Source of the DNA: Manihot esculenta
Taxonomy: Eukaryota; Streptophyta; Magnoliopsida; Malpighiales; Euphorbiaceae
Reading direction: 5' to 3'
DNA length: 64,000 bases
Assembly: GCF_001659605.2 (NCBI RefSeq)
Contig: NC_035170.2
Coordinates: 27,384,020-27,448,019, forward strand
Both the position numbers and the translations under genes were made by a program. The notes below the pieces were generated by a model, which was not told the origin of the DNA, ran no database searches, and was given only the letters and a program-made list of their open reading frames with translations. Numbering within the stretch: position 1 is the first letter of the stretch; every line of letters begins with the position of its first letter. This document shows, in pieces, positions 37,226-48,042 of this stretch.

Positions 37226-40200
37226 GTGTGCTTGAAATCCTCAAAAATTGAAAGCAAATGGTATCTAGATAGTGGATGTTCAAGGCACATGACCGGAAAC
37301 TCAAATCACTTCATCTCTCTTGAAAAGAAAGACGGAAGTGGACAAGTAACCTTTGGAGATAATGGAAAAGGTAAAATTGTTGGTATAGGTAAAGTCGATA
37401 AGGAAAACTCTCCTATTCTTGATAAAGTTCTATTAGTTGATGGTTTGAAGCATAATTTGTTAAGTGTGAGTCAATTATGTGATAAAGGTTGTAGAGTTAT
37501 CTTTGAGCCAAAATCATGTTTTGTGTCTAGAATGTCGGATAACAAAATATTGTTTGTTGGTGAAAGAGTTGAGAATATTTATCTTATTGACTTACAAGTT
37601 ATGACTAACCAAGATATGAAGTGCTTTGTGTCTATTAGTGATAACTCTTGGATTTGGCATAGAAGTCTTTCTCATGCTAGCATGGATCTCCTCAAAAATT
37701 TGAGCAAAGATGAGCTAGTTGATGGTCTTCCAAAGATCAAATATGAAAAGGACAAAGTATGTGATGCATGTCAAATGGGTAAGCAAGTTAAGAGTTCCTT
37801 TAAAGCTATTAATAAGGTAATCTCTTCTAGACCTTTGCAACTCTTGCATATGGATTTATTTGGTCCAACTAGAGTAGCTAGTCTTGGTGGCATGCATTAT
37901 GGATTTGTTATAGTTGATGACTACTCTAGGTATACTTGGGTTGTGTTCCTTGCTCATAAGGATGATTGTTTTGATGCTTTTAAAAGTTTTACAAAGAAAG
38001 TTCAAAATGAAAAGGGTTTTCAAATTTCTTCTATAAGGAGTGATCATGGTAGAGAATTTGAAAATGAAAAATTTGAAACTTTTTGCAATAAGTTAGGGAT
38101 CACTCATAATTTTTCATCTCCTAGGACTCCCCAACAAAATGGTGTTGTTGAAAGAAAAAATAGAACTCTTTTAGATATGGGGAGGACTATGTTAAGAGAG
38201 TATAATTTACCTACTTATTTTTGGGCGGAAGCCATAAATACGGCTTGTTATGTTTCAAATAGAGTTTTAATTAGACCTCTCCTAAATAAAACTCCTTATG
38301 AGCTTTGGAATGGAAGGAAACCTAGAGTTAGTTATTTTAGAGTTTTTGGCTGCAAATGCTTCATATTAAACAATAAGGATAATCTAGGCAAATTTGACTC
38401 CAAAACCGATGAAGGTATCTTCCTAGGATACTCTATCTCTAGTAAATCATATAGAGTATTCAATAAAAGAACCTTGATAGTTGAAGAGTCAATGCATGTT
38501 GTTTTTGATGAATCTAATCCCTTTGCTTCTAGAAAGGAGGTATCTTGTGATGATGATCTTGTAGGTAACCTTGATGAGTTGACCATTGAAGATCCTCAAT
38601 CTCATGGAGATCAATGTCAACCCAAGGAGGATTCAATAGAGGCAAAGGAAGATGAAGTTGGACTTCAAGAGCAACAAATGCAAATTACACAAAGTCAAGG
38701 AGTCCAACATGACTTGCCAAAGGATTGGGCCTACAAGAAGGATCACCCCAAGGATCAAATAATTGGTGATACATCACAAGGGGTAACTACTAGATCCTCT
38801 CTTAGACATGTATGTAATAATATTGCATTCATATCTCATATAGAACCTAAATCTATAGATGAGGCTATTGGTGATGAGAGTTGGGTTCTTGCTATGCAAG
38901 AAGAACTCAACCAATTTGAAAGGAACAAGGTTTGGACCTTAGTGTCTAGACCAAAACATCACCCCACCATAGGCACCAAATGGGTGTTTAGAAACAAGCT
39001 TGATGAAGATGGCAATATCATAAGGAACAAAGCTAGGTTGGTAGCTAAAGGCTATAACCAAGAGGAGGGCATAGACTATGATGAAACTTTTGCCCCCGTA
39101 GCTAGATTAGAAGCCATTAGAATCTTGCTTGCATATGCATCATACATGAATTTTAATCTCTTTCAAATGGATGTGAAAAGTGCCTTTTTAAATGGTTTTA
39201 TTGAGGAGGAGGTTTATGTTGAGCAACCTCCGGGGTTTGAAAATCATGCCTTTCCAAATCATGTTTTTAAATTGTCTAAAGCTTTATATGGTTTAAAACA
39301 AGCTCCTAGAGCTTGGTATGAAAGACTAAGTAATTTTCTTTTGCAAAATGGTTTTTCAAAAGGCAAAGTGGATACAACTCTTTTTGTCAAAAATCATGAA
39401 AATGACATCCTTGTGGTACAAATATATATTGATGATATTATATTTGGTGCTACTAATGTGTGCTTGTGTGAAGAGTTTTCAAAAGTTATGAAAAGCGAGT
39501 TTGAGATGAGCATGATGGGAGAACTCAAATTCTTCCTTGGGCTTCAAATCAAACAAGCTAAGGATGGCGTCTTCATCAACCAAGCCAAATACACAAAGGA
39601 GCTAATCAAAAGGTTTGGAATGGAGAATTGCAAGCCAAGTAGAACTCCAATGAGCACAAACACCAAGCTTGACAAGGATGAAAAGGGTAAGCCTATTGAT
39701 GAAAAGCTCTATAGAGGTATGATTGGAAGCCTTTTATATCTCACTGCATCTAGACCGGATATCATGTTTTTCGTATGTTTATGTGCACGTTTTCAATCAT
39801 GTCCTAAAGAGTCTCATTTGCATGCCGTTAAACGCATTCTTAGATATTTACATGGCACATTGCATTTGGGGTTATGGTATCCTAGAAGTTCATCCTTTAC
39901 TTTATGTTCCTACTCGGATGCCGACTTTGCCGGAAGCATTCTTGATAGGAAGAGTACCTCGGGTACTTGTCAACTTCTAGGACAATCTCTTGTTTCTTGG
40001 TGTAGCAAGAAACAAAATTCGGTTGCACTATCAACCGCCGAAGCCGAATATGTGGCGGCGGGTCTTTGTTGTAGTCAAGTCCTTTGGATTAAACAACAAT
40101 TAAGAGATTTTGAAGTATCTCTTGATCACATTCCTATTAAATGTGATAATACAAGTGCAATCAATCTAACCAAGAACCCCATTCAACATTCTAGAACTAA

Positions 40201-40372
40201 GCATATTGACATTAGACATCATTTCATTCGTGATCATGTGTTAAATGGTGATGTTGTTCTTGAGTTTGTGGAAACAAACAACCAACTAGCTGATATTTTC
40301 ACTAAACCTTTAAATGAAGAAAGATTTAACTTCATTAAAAGGGAATTGGGAATGCTAGATGGTGGTTATTGA
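37226..40372 (+). CDS. pol: Sirevirus pol (protease, integrase, RT, RNase H)
   Basis: 1,048 residues, uninterrupted. Protease: [10 protein letters not shown], catalytic D at residue 15. Integrase: the zinc-binding H145/H149 and C179/C182 cluster, then [15 protein letters not shown] and NGVVERKNR carrying the DDE residues. [14 protein letters not shown] and YIDD with the aspartates at 736-737. RNase [18 protein letters not shown] and RHHFIRDHV. The domain order PR-INT-RT-RH identifies Ty1/copia. The annotated start is GTG because the codon directly upstream is TAG; no AUG fits, so translation must depend on gag or on RNA processing, or the element lost its read-through. Otherwise it looks intact. 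Confidence 0.92.
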   Translation: MCLKSSKIESKWYLDSGCSRHMTGNSNHFISLEKKDGSGQVTFGDNGKGKIVGIGKVDKENSPILDKVLLVDGLKHNLLSVSQLCDKGCRVIFEPKSCFVSRMSDNKILFVGERVENIYLIDLQVMTNQDMKCFVSISDNSWIWHRSLSHASMDLLKNLSKDELVDGLPKIKYEKDKVCDACQMGKQVKSSFKAINKVISSRPLQLLHMDLFGPTRVASLGGMHYGFVIVDDYSRYTWVVFLAHKDDCFDAFKSFTKKVQNEKGFQISSIRSDHGREFENEKFETFCNKLGITHNFSSPRTPQQNGVVERKNRTLLDMGRTMLREYNLPTYFWAEAINTACYVSNRVLIRPLLNKTPYELWNGRKPRVSYFRVFGCKCFILNNKDNLGKFDSKTDEGIFLGYSISSKSYRVFNKRTLIVEESMHVVFDESNPFASRKEVSCDDDLVGNLDELTIEDPQSHGDQCQPKEDSIEAKEDEVGLQEQQMQITQSQGVQHDLPKDWAYKKDHPKDQIIGDTSQGVTTRSSLRHVCNNIAFISHIEPKSIDEAIGDESWVLAMQEELNQFERNKVWTLVSRPKHHPTIGTKWVFRNKLDEDGNIIRNKARLVAKGYNQEEGIDYDETFAPVARLEAIRILLAYASYMNFNLFQMDVKSAFLNGFIEEEVYVEQPPGFENHAFPNHVFKLSKALYGLKQAPRAWYERLSNFLLQNGFSKGKVDTTLFVKNHENDILVVQIYIDDIIFGATNVCLCEEFSKVMKSEFEMSMMGELKFFLGLQIKQAKDGVFINQAKYTKELIKRFGMENCKPSRTPMSTNTKLDKDEKGKPIDEKLYRGMIGSLLYLTASRPDIMFFVCLCARFQSCPKESHLHAVKRILRYLHGTLHLGLWYPRSSSFTLCSYSDADFAGSILDRKSTSGTCQLLGQSLVSWCSKKQNSVALSTAEAEYVAAGLCCSQVLWIKQQLRDFEVSLDHIPIKCDNTSAINLTKNPIQHSRTKHIDIRHHFIRDHVLNGDVVLEFVETNNQLADIFTKPLNEERFNFIKRELGMLDGGY

Positions 40373-41647
40373 GTGTATATTTTTTTTTCTTTGTGTATCC
40401 TTTTGAAAGCATGTCAAAATTGTTTGATATTTTTTTTAAACAAAAAGGGGGAGGGGAAGCCCAAAAATTCCAGGTTCGGAGGCACTTTCGGCCCCCTAAC
40501 CTTCAATTTCAAGGGCAATATGAAAAGCGGGAATTTTTTTTTTCTTTTTTCTTTTTCTTTTTCGGCCGCCTAACATTTTATTCGGCCGCCGAACATTGTG
40601 AAGTTCGGCCGCCGAAGATTAAGTTCGGCCTCCTAAACTTGCCCAGGTTCGGCCGCCGAAGATTAGTTCGGCCGCCGAAACTGCGCGTTCCTTAAAAACC
40701 CCCGCGACAGCTCATCATCTTCCTCGCGCGACTCTCTCTCTCCCCGAAGCTTTCCCTCTCTTCCCCGTAGCTCTCCTCATCTCCCTGTCCCAAATCGCCC
40801 GTTTTAAGCCTCATTTCCCTCAAAAACTTCCATTTTTACTCTGTTTTTCCCTCTGAAACACCAAAAATCAGCTTCGTTTCTCCCCACGAAACCCATTTCG
40901 AGTTTTTTCCATTTGGGTAAGTTTTCGGTTTTTCTTCTTTTTTGATTTATTTTCTGTTGCTTTGATATTGTTGATAGCTGGGTTTGTTGATTGAAGTTTT
41001 ACTCTGTTGCTTTGATATTGTTGTGATTAGCTGGGTTATCCTATTGATAGTTGCATATTTATAAAACTGCCTATTTTTTTTTTAATTACTCTGTTAAAAT
41101 GAGCATAAGGCTAGCGGGGTTGTTTGTTGTTTTACCAATTGTTTTTGAATGATGTAGGCAATTTTTTTTTTGCAGTAACTGATTAGCTGGGTTATTGATA
41201 GCTTTTTTTTTAAACTGCCTATTCTTTCTCTGTTTTGTTGCTCTCTGTTAGCTGAACAAAAATTAGCTGGGTATATATACATATATATACATATAATATT
41301 TCTTTTTGCTCTCTTTATAATGCATTTTGTTAGCTGGATTGAGTTGGTTGGTTTTGTCTTAGATACTTGTTTATGTTTTTGCAAACGATGGAGTATCAGA
41401 ATTTTTCTCTGGTTTTGAACATGACCTTGGCTCTGAATATGGCCTTGGTGCAGTAACTGAGTAGCTGGGTTATCTTATTGTTGTGATTAGTTGGGTTATC
41501 TTGTTAGCTGGAACTTTATATATCAATACATGCCTGTGATGCTTATTGGTTGTGATTGTGATTATGGGTTGAGTTTGTGGTAGTGTGTTGCTTATGGGTA
41601 TCTTTTCTGTTTTTATCATTTGCCTCTGTAGCTGTTGGTTGGGTAAA
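40373..41647 (+). other. Sirevirus pol-ORF3 spacer with GC module and leader/intron-like structure
   Basis: A polypurine tract (AAAAAGGGGGAGGGG, about 40441) follows pol. 40475-40685 holds several TTCGGCCGCCGAA-type motifs. 40690-40917 looks like a 5' leader (CT-rich, GCGCGACTCTCTCTC) and ends in an excellent splice donor, TTTGG|GTAAGTTTTC. The T-rich stretch after it contains eight or so degenerate TTAGCTGGGTTAT words (40970-41515). CCTCTGTAG near 41630 is a fair acceptor just before the ORF3 ATG. Splicing is inferred, not shown. Confidence 0.55.
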
Positions 41648-42946
41648 ATGGGTAGAAAAACCACAGCCCGTAGACACCCGTACTTTAGAGGTCAGTCTAG
41701 TAGGCAGTCTAAGCCTCCTAGGTCCCCCTCTCCAGACCCTCCTACCTCTCCACCCTTTGAGTTTCCTGTTATTAGAGAGGGTGATCCTGCTTTTCAGCCT
41801 TTTTCTCTCAGGTTTGTTCATCCTGGGAGAACAATTCATCCCAACAGTGTTCAGCTTTTTCGTACTCAGGGTTTCCTACAGCCCTTCATTGTTCAAGGAT
41901 GGGAGCACCTTCTTATCACTCCATCCGACACCCATCCTAGGATTGTTAGGGAGTTCTATGCAAACCTACACACCTTCACCCGTCACACTCCCCCTCACCT
42001 AGTCAGTTTTGTAAATGGTCAGAGGGTTTACCTCACTCCTGACATCATTGCTCGTCACCTAGGTATCCCCAACTCTGGGGCAGTTGTCTCCACCACTCAT
42101 AAGTGGATCACTGGTGAGGTCTCTTCCCTTCACCAGACTAGGGTCATTTCAGGAGACGTAGATCGTGAGGCGCCCTCTAGGCTTAAGGCATGTGACCTCA
42201 ACACTCTCCCCAAAGTTGTTCACCACATAGTCACCTATGAGATTCTCCCTAGATCGGGTCATAGGACTGCACTCTCCTACTCTGACATGTTTGTAGTGTC
42301 TTGTCTGCTAGAGGGTCGAGCCCTTAACCTGCCACATATTATGATTCACTCTATAGCAGACTCCCTTAGGCTGAGTCGAGGCTGTCTCCCCTTTGGTCGT
42401 CATCTTACTCTTCTTCTCCGAGCCCTAGGTGTTGACCCAGGTACCGAGTCGGCCTTACCTTTGTCTAGTGAGTACACCCCCTATACTGAGGCTACCCTCC
42501 ACCACATGGGTTTGACTAGGAGAGGCAATGAATTTTATAATTCTAGGAGAGATTTTGCAGCTCGCAGAGCAGCACATGCAGCAGCACAGGCACAGGATGG
42601 TTCTGATGAGGAGTCAGATGATGCTTCTCCTACTGATCTTGAGACAGAGCGAGCTCCCAGAGGCGATGCTAGTACCGGGCGGTCCACCGAGCAGGGTACA
42701 TCTTCACGGATTGCATCTGATCTGTATGATGCCATGGGTCGTCTGGAGCTGCAGGTTGCTCAGATGTTTGATCGCCAGGCTCAGATGTCTGATCACCAGA
42801 CTCAGATATCTGATCGCCAGACTCAGATGGAGCAGCAGTTAGCACGACTTACAGACCAGCAGCAGACCCTAATCGAGCAGCAGAGCCAGATCTTGCACCT
42901 TCTTCAACAGTCATCTGGAGTGCCACCTCCTCAGCCTCCTCAGTGA
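41648..42946 (+). CDS. Sirevirus third ORF (envelope position), putative plant transposon protein domain
   Basis: 433 residues from ATG 41648 (MGRKTTARRHPYFRG); the frame is open further upstream, but that part is hydrophobic intron-like sequence. The central part (VREFYANLHTF, VNGQRVYLTPDIIARHLGIP, LPHIMIHSIADSLRL) resembles the domain annotated in plants as putative plant transposon protein, whose function is unknown. The C terminus is acidic, then glutamine-rich with three consecutive heptads of the type DRQTQMS (about residues 372-395), predicting a coiled coil, and ends in a proline tail. There is no signal peptide or transmembrane anchor in the 433-residue form, so an envelope function has no direct support. 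It occupies the env-like position seen in Sireviruses. Confidence 0.78.
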   Translation: MGRKTTARRHPYFRGQSSRQSKPPRSPSPDPPTSPPFEFPVIREGDPAFQPFSLRFVHPGRTIHPNSVQLFRTQGFLQPFIVQGWEHLLITPSDTHPRIVREFYANLHTFTRHTPPHLVSFVNGQRVYLTPDIIARHLGIPNSGAVVSTTHKWITGEVSSLHQTRVISGDVDREAPSRLKACDLNTLPKVVHHIVTYEILPRSGHRTALSYSDMFVVSCLLEGRALNLPHIMIHSIADSLRLSRGCLPFGRHLTLLLRALGVDPGTESALPLSSEYTPYTEATLHHMGLTRRGNEFYNSRRDFAARRAAHAAAQAQDGSDEESDDASPTDLETERAPRGDASTGRSTEQGTSSRIASDLYDAMGRLELQVAQMFDRQAQMSDHQTQISDRQTQMEQQLARLTDQQQTLIEQQSQILHLLQQSSGVPPPQPPQ

Positions 42947-43007
42947 TCTGTTTGTTTATTTGGTTACTTTTGTTTTCCCCTTTTGTTATTGTGATATTTT
43001 TTTGATG

Positions 43008-43374
43008 ATGTCAAAAGGGGGAGAGATGGTATTACTTATGTATACATTTGATAATTTTTATGGATATTGGCTATTTTTATTTGACTCGTCTGGATTAAAT
43101 ATTTTTCTCTCTTGGTTTGTGGATATTGTGTGTATTCATTTGAGATGCATTTTTGTTGGGACTCATTCATTCATATAGGATCCATTACATCTCATAGCAT
43201 TGCATTGAGTCAAAACCTCCCTTATGTGCCTTCTCACTTTTTAAATATGGCATAAAGTATTTTTAACAGGGGGAGCACATTAAGGGGGAGAATTTTTTTT
43301 AAATGCACACACTACACTTATGATTATTATCCTAATGTTTACCAATTGTTTGTCATCATCAAAAAGGGGGAGAT
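43008..43374 (+). other. Multiple polypurine tracts before the 3' LTR
   Basis: CAAAAGGGGGAGAG (about 43012), CAGGGGGAG and AAGGGGGAG (about 43267-43290) and AAAAAGGGGGAGAT immediately before the LTR (about 43361). The last primes plus-strand DNA; repeated upstream copies are a known Sirevirus trait. Confidence 0.8.
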
Positions 43375-44819
43375 TGTTGGACCTAAATGTCCTAATCCTT
43401 GTTTTGATGATTAATAAACAATTGGTGTGCTACTAATTATTTCCAAGAGTGTTTGTATTGAGCTTGCAGGTCCCTTATTGAAACAAATGATATTGCTTCA
43501 ATCACAAAAGTGAAAAGTGCCATTTTTGGAAGCATACTACGAGAAAGGGATCATAAAGTATTTTTATTTATTATGCTTGTCATTTTATTCATTGTGAATT
43601 TCAAGTAATTAATTGTGATGGCTCAAGGGTTCTTTCACTTCTAAAAGTTCTTTTAGATATGGCCACTTTTTTGAAGTACTTGACTTTCAGGGACCAAAAT
43701 GAAATTTTCCAAAAGAAGTGATTTTGAAAATATTTTTCATCAAAATGAAAGATCTAAAAATATAGGTTACAAATATTCAAACGGATTGAAAAATGGATTT
43801 TTATAGCCTAAGTTATGATTTTTCAAAGATTTAAAGAAGAATTTTTGTGCCCCCTAATCAACCTTCGGCTTCCGAAAGTGAGGAACAGAAACGAAAGTCC
43901 CATAGGTTCGGCTGCTGAACATTGACTTTAGGCCGCCAAAAGTGGATTTTCAACCAGCCCCCTGAAGTGCAACCTTCGGCTTCCGAAAGTGAGGGACAGA
44001 GACGAAAGTCCCGCACTTTCGGCCGCCGAAAGTTTAACCTTCGGCCGCCGAAAGTTTGTTCTAAGTCTGCCTCCGAATCCAAAAGTTCGGCTTCCGAAAG
44101 AGAGGAACAGAGACGAAAGTCACCCAAGTTCGGCCGCCGAACTCTGACTTTAGGCCGCCGAAAGTTCTTTTTTAAAGGAATAGTTTCTTCACCTCAAATG
44201 GTTCGGCCGCCGAACTCTAAGCTTAGGCCGCCGAACCTGAGTTTTTCTGGGCACGGTATAACGGTTATTTCTGAACATAAACGGCTTTATTAGCATTTAA
44301 TGCACCCCAACGGTCATATTTATGATAGAACTATAAATGCAACTTGTTTTTGTTGTTATGAGGTTACAACAACCATCTAAGCAAATATTTATTGAGATTA
44401 CAGCATTTTTCATTCTCTCTCTCTCAAAACCTTGAGCCAAAGCATTGATTTCTTGAAAGCTTGTTTTGAGTTGTAATTGGTTGGCTTTTCTGAGTGAGTA
44501 AAGGTTGATTGAGAGATTCTGTTGTTGTGAGTGTGGCATTGAGCAAAGAATTGCTCTTGAGTGGAAAAAGAGATTTGTAAAGAGCAAAGGCTTGCTCTAA
44601 GATTGTAAGGGTTTTGATCTTCACCCAAAGAAGATTTGATAGTGGAGTTGAACTCTCAAGTGGACCTTGAGGAGAGGACATAGGCTTGGATAGCTGAACC
44701 TCTATAAATCTTTGTGTTGATTTTTCTCTTCCCCATTCTCTTCTAATTTCTTGTCTTTGTCATTAAATTTTTTATAAACCCAATTCACCCCCCCTCTTGG
44801 GTTGCCTCAAGGGACAACA
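43375..44819 (+). repeat. Sirevirus 3' LTR, complete (1,445 bp)
   Basis: It opens TGTTG after the polypurine tract and closes CAACA, a perfect 5 bp terminal inverted repeat. 43860-44240 is packed with TTCGG...CCGAA motifs and ACAGAGACGAAAGT words. Next to its end lies caulimovirid sequence (CTATAAAATACC), so the element inserted in the virus. Confidence 0.92.
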
Positions 44820-44820
44820 A

Positions 44821-46567
44821 CTATAAAATACCAAGTGCACATATTTGTAACAATGGAATCTATTTCAAAACAAGTTTTATGTTAATAAAGAACCTTAATA
44901 CTCAAATTATATTAGGAAATCCATTCTTACAAATGTTGTATCCTTTTAAGGTAACACAATTAGGTTTAGAAACTAATGTATTAGGACAAGACATCATATT
45001 TAAATTTATAGTACCAATTAATTACCATGATGTAAATTTATTTCAACAAGAAAACATAAGTAAAAGAAATAATTTAGAAAAGCAGATTAAATTCTTAAAA
45101 CAAGATTTACATTCAGTAAAAATAGAAGAACAGTTAGAAAAACCTCATATTCAACAACAAATAAAAGAAATTCAAGAACAATTTGAAAATGATTTATGTT
45201 CAGATTTACCAACAGCCTTTTGGAATAGGAAACAACATATAGTTACCTTACCCTATGAACCAGACTTTAAAGAACAAGACATTCCTACAAAAGCTAGACC
45301 AATTCAAATGAACCAAGAAATGTTAGAATTTTGTAAAAAAGAAATTCAAGATTTATTAACCAAAAACTTAATTAGACCAAGTAAATCACCATGGTCCTGT
45401 GCCGCTTTTTATGTAATCAAAAATACTGAAATAGAGAGGGGTGCACCCAGATTAGTAATTAATTATAAACCATTAAATAAAGTTTTAAGATGGATCAGAT
45501 ACCCAATACCAAATAAACAAGATCTTTTAAATAGATTATATAAAGCAGAAATCTTTTCAAAATTTGATATGAAATCAGGATTTTGGCAAGTACAAATAGA
45601 TGAAAAAGACAAATACAAAACTGCATTTACAGTACCTTTTGGACAATATGAATGGAATATAATGCCATTTGGATTAAAAAATGCACCAAGTGAATTTCAA
45701 AAGATCATGAATGATATATTTACACCATATACTTTTATCATAACTTATATAGATGATGTTTTAGTATTTAGCCAAAATATTGACCAACATATTAAACATT
45801 TACAAATTTTTTATAAAGTCATAAAACGGAATGGACTAGTATTATCTAAACCAAAAATGAAACTATTTCAAATAAAAATTAGATTTTTAGGACACGAGAT
45901 TTTTAAGAATACTATTGTACCAATACAAAGAAGTATAGAATTCGCAGATAAATTTCCAGATTAAATAAAAGACAAAAATCAATTACAAAGATTTTTAGGT
46001 TCATTAAATTATATTTCAGATTTCTATCCTAAGTTAAGAATATTTTGTAAACCACTTTATAATAGACTGAAAACGAACCCGAAACCATGGACAGAAGAAC
46101 ACACTAGAATTATTCAAGAAATCAAAAAATATGTAAAAAATTTACCATGTTTGAATATTTGTAATCCTAATTTTCCAAAAATAGTAGAAACAGATGCTTC
46201 TGATCAAGGATATAGAGGTATTCTTAAACAAAGGATAAATGAAAAAGATTTTATTATTAGATATTATTCAGGATTTTGGAATCCTATTCAAGAGAAATAT
46301 TCTACCATCAAAAAGGAAATTTTATCAATTGTTTTATGTGTAACAAAATTCCAAAGTGATCTTTTAAACCAAAAATTTACCATTAGAGTAGATTGTAAAG
46401 CAGCCAAAGATGTTTTGACCAAAGATGTAAAAAATTTAGCTGCTAAACATATCTTTGCACGATGGCAAGCTTTTTTGTCTATCTTTGATTTTGATATTAT
46501 TCATATAAAAAGAACTGACAATTCTATTGCTGATTTTTTAACCCGTGAATTTTTACAGGGAAAATGA
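44821..46567 (+). pseudogene. Caulimovirid protease-RT-RNase H fragment, left arm
   Basis: It begins inside the retropepsin region, where the Sirevirus LTR cuts it, and continues in one frame through the RT (YIDD near 45752) and RNase H to TGA 46565-46567. One in-frame TAA at 45962-45964 interrupts it; the right arm has a sense codon (GAA) there. The terminal TGA overlaps the ATG of the next ORF as ATGA. Confidence 0.88.
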
Positions 46568-47919
46568 CTGACAAGGGAAAAGAAGTAGAAAAGATCTCTT
46601 TGAGATCACATACCAATGTGACTAAGACAAATTTGACAAATTTACAATTATTTAACTCTGGACAAGCTTCTGTTCATCGACCAATATATACTAGTACTTC
46701 AAGCATTATGCATAGACCAATGAGCCAAATGTCAAGTGCCCTTATTACTCAACCAAGTTATCCCAGACCTAGGTCACCAAGACCCAATTTTGTTTCACTC
46801 AACAGATTCAGCCCATTACAAACTCCTATCAAACCAATAACACCTTCTACTTTTAAACAAGCAGTCACTGGCCCATCTTCTTCTAGCCCAAGACCAATAA
46901 TCTCATCAGACCAATCTCAAACAGAATACAAATATAAAGCTGTTGAAGACTATATTCTTACCATAGAACCCGAATATTGGGCTCAAAATCCTAACTTAAA
47001 TGTATACCAACTTTGTGATTCTATTTTCCCCAAAACTCATTTCTATATACCAGATAATTTTCATAAATCCCAACAATTCTATGAATCCATTCTCATTAAT
47101 ACCAATTCCATCATCATGCATAACAATTTTGATCCACATATTCCAAATAAATTGAGATATTGTAAAGTTAGATTATTAAAAATTTGGACTCTCACAGATT
47201 GGGGACAAGAACCCCATAAAACAAAAGAGATGACAATGACAAATGGACAAATGAGACAAAGTATTAAATACAACTACTATGATTATCAAATTGCTTGGGA
47301 AAGAACCTTCCTAAAGCAGAATGACCAATTATCAGTTTCTTTCTTTTTCTTCTTCTCCGACAATTTCACATATCCATTACCTTATTGGTTTCACCAATGG
47401 TGGAACAAATTCGGTTTAGATAAAGACACTATTCCTGATCAAGTAAAATTAGCAAAAGACCAATTCTTTGACAAAAACCAATTACCTGATACTCTTATTT
47501 GTTCACCCCAATGGCTAATCTATTGCCACTATTTTCATATACCTTGGATTCTTATGATTGAATATCAAATAAAAGACCAGACCATTGACAATTTCCAAAT
47601 ACCCATTTTAGTCCGACAATATAAAACCAAATGGTGGAATGAAACCAATATGCAAGCCTGTGGCCCAACGGCTATAGACCAATTCTGTTCAGAACATCCA
47701 CAATATTGTAAAACTCCAAGCCCATCTACTGTAACCAAACATGAGACTTTTCTAGCCCGAAAATAACAAATAATAGCACAAATGGCAGCATGCACGTCAG
47801 AAAAGGAATATGACAAATTATTAGAAGAATTAAAAGAGACAAGAAGTTCTACTGCTTCACCATCACCAGTAGACCTTTCTGATGACAATGATGATTTTTT
47901 CACCCAGATTGAAATGTGA
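46564..47919 (+). pseudogene. Caulimovirid second ORF, left arm, nonsense-mutated
   Basis: It starts at ATG 46564 overlapping the pol stop by ATGA and is homologous throughout to the intact right-arm ORF (52510-53865). TAA at 47764-47766 (CAA in the right arm) truncates it at 400 residues; the old frame then runs on to TGA 47917-47919. Unknown function (see the right-arm entry). Confidence 0.85.
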
Positions 47920-47943
47920 CTACGCAACAGACAGAGACAAAAG

Positions 47944-48007
47944 CACTGATGTAAGCACTGACGTCACTCAAATAAAGACAAAACCACTGATGTAAGCAAT
48001 GCCGTCA
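47944..48007 (+). promoter_or_regulatory. as-1-like activation elements of the viral promoter, left arm
   Basis: Two copies of CACTGATGTAAGCA followed by CTGACGTCA (47944-47966) or ATGCCGTCA (47985-48007). TGACG motifs next to TGATGTAAG resemble the as-1 element of the CaMV 35S promoter, bound by TGA-class bZIP factors. The solo LTR now separates them from their TATA box. Confidence 0.75.
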
Positions 48008-48042
48008 TAACACACTTACCAGACACTGGGACCCACAAGTAG

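Larger units (their letters stand above)
34527..44819 (+). mobile_element. Sirevirus-like Ty1/copia retrotransposon, 5' LTR truncated
   Basis: In order: partial 5' LTR, primer-binding site, gag, pol (PR-INT-RT-RH), a GC-rich leader-like region, a third ORF, several polypurine tracts and a complete 3' LTR. A long gag with two zinc knuckles, a long LTR, an extra ORF after pol and repeated AAAGGGGGAG tracts together point to the Sirevirus/SIRE-Maximus lineage. The 3' LTR ends inside the caulimovirid left arm. The left target-site copy was lost by deletion. Confidence 0.88.

Noticed and set aside
41585..41647. Upstream hydrophobic extension of the Sirevirus third ORF as a signal peptide
   Set aside because: It lies in T-rich intron-like sequence with an acceptor-like site before the second ATG; hydrophobicity follows from T-richness.
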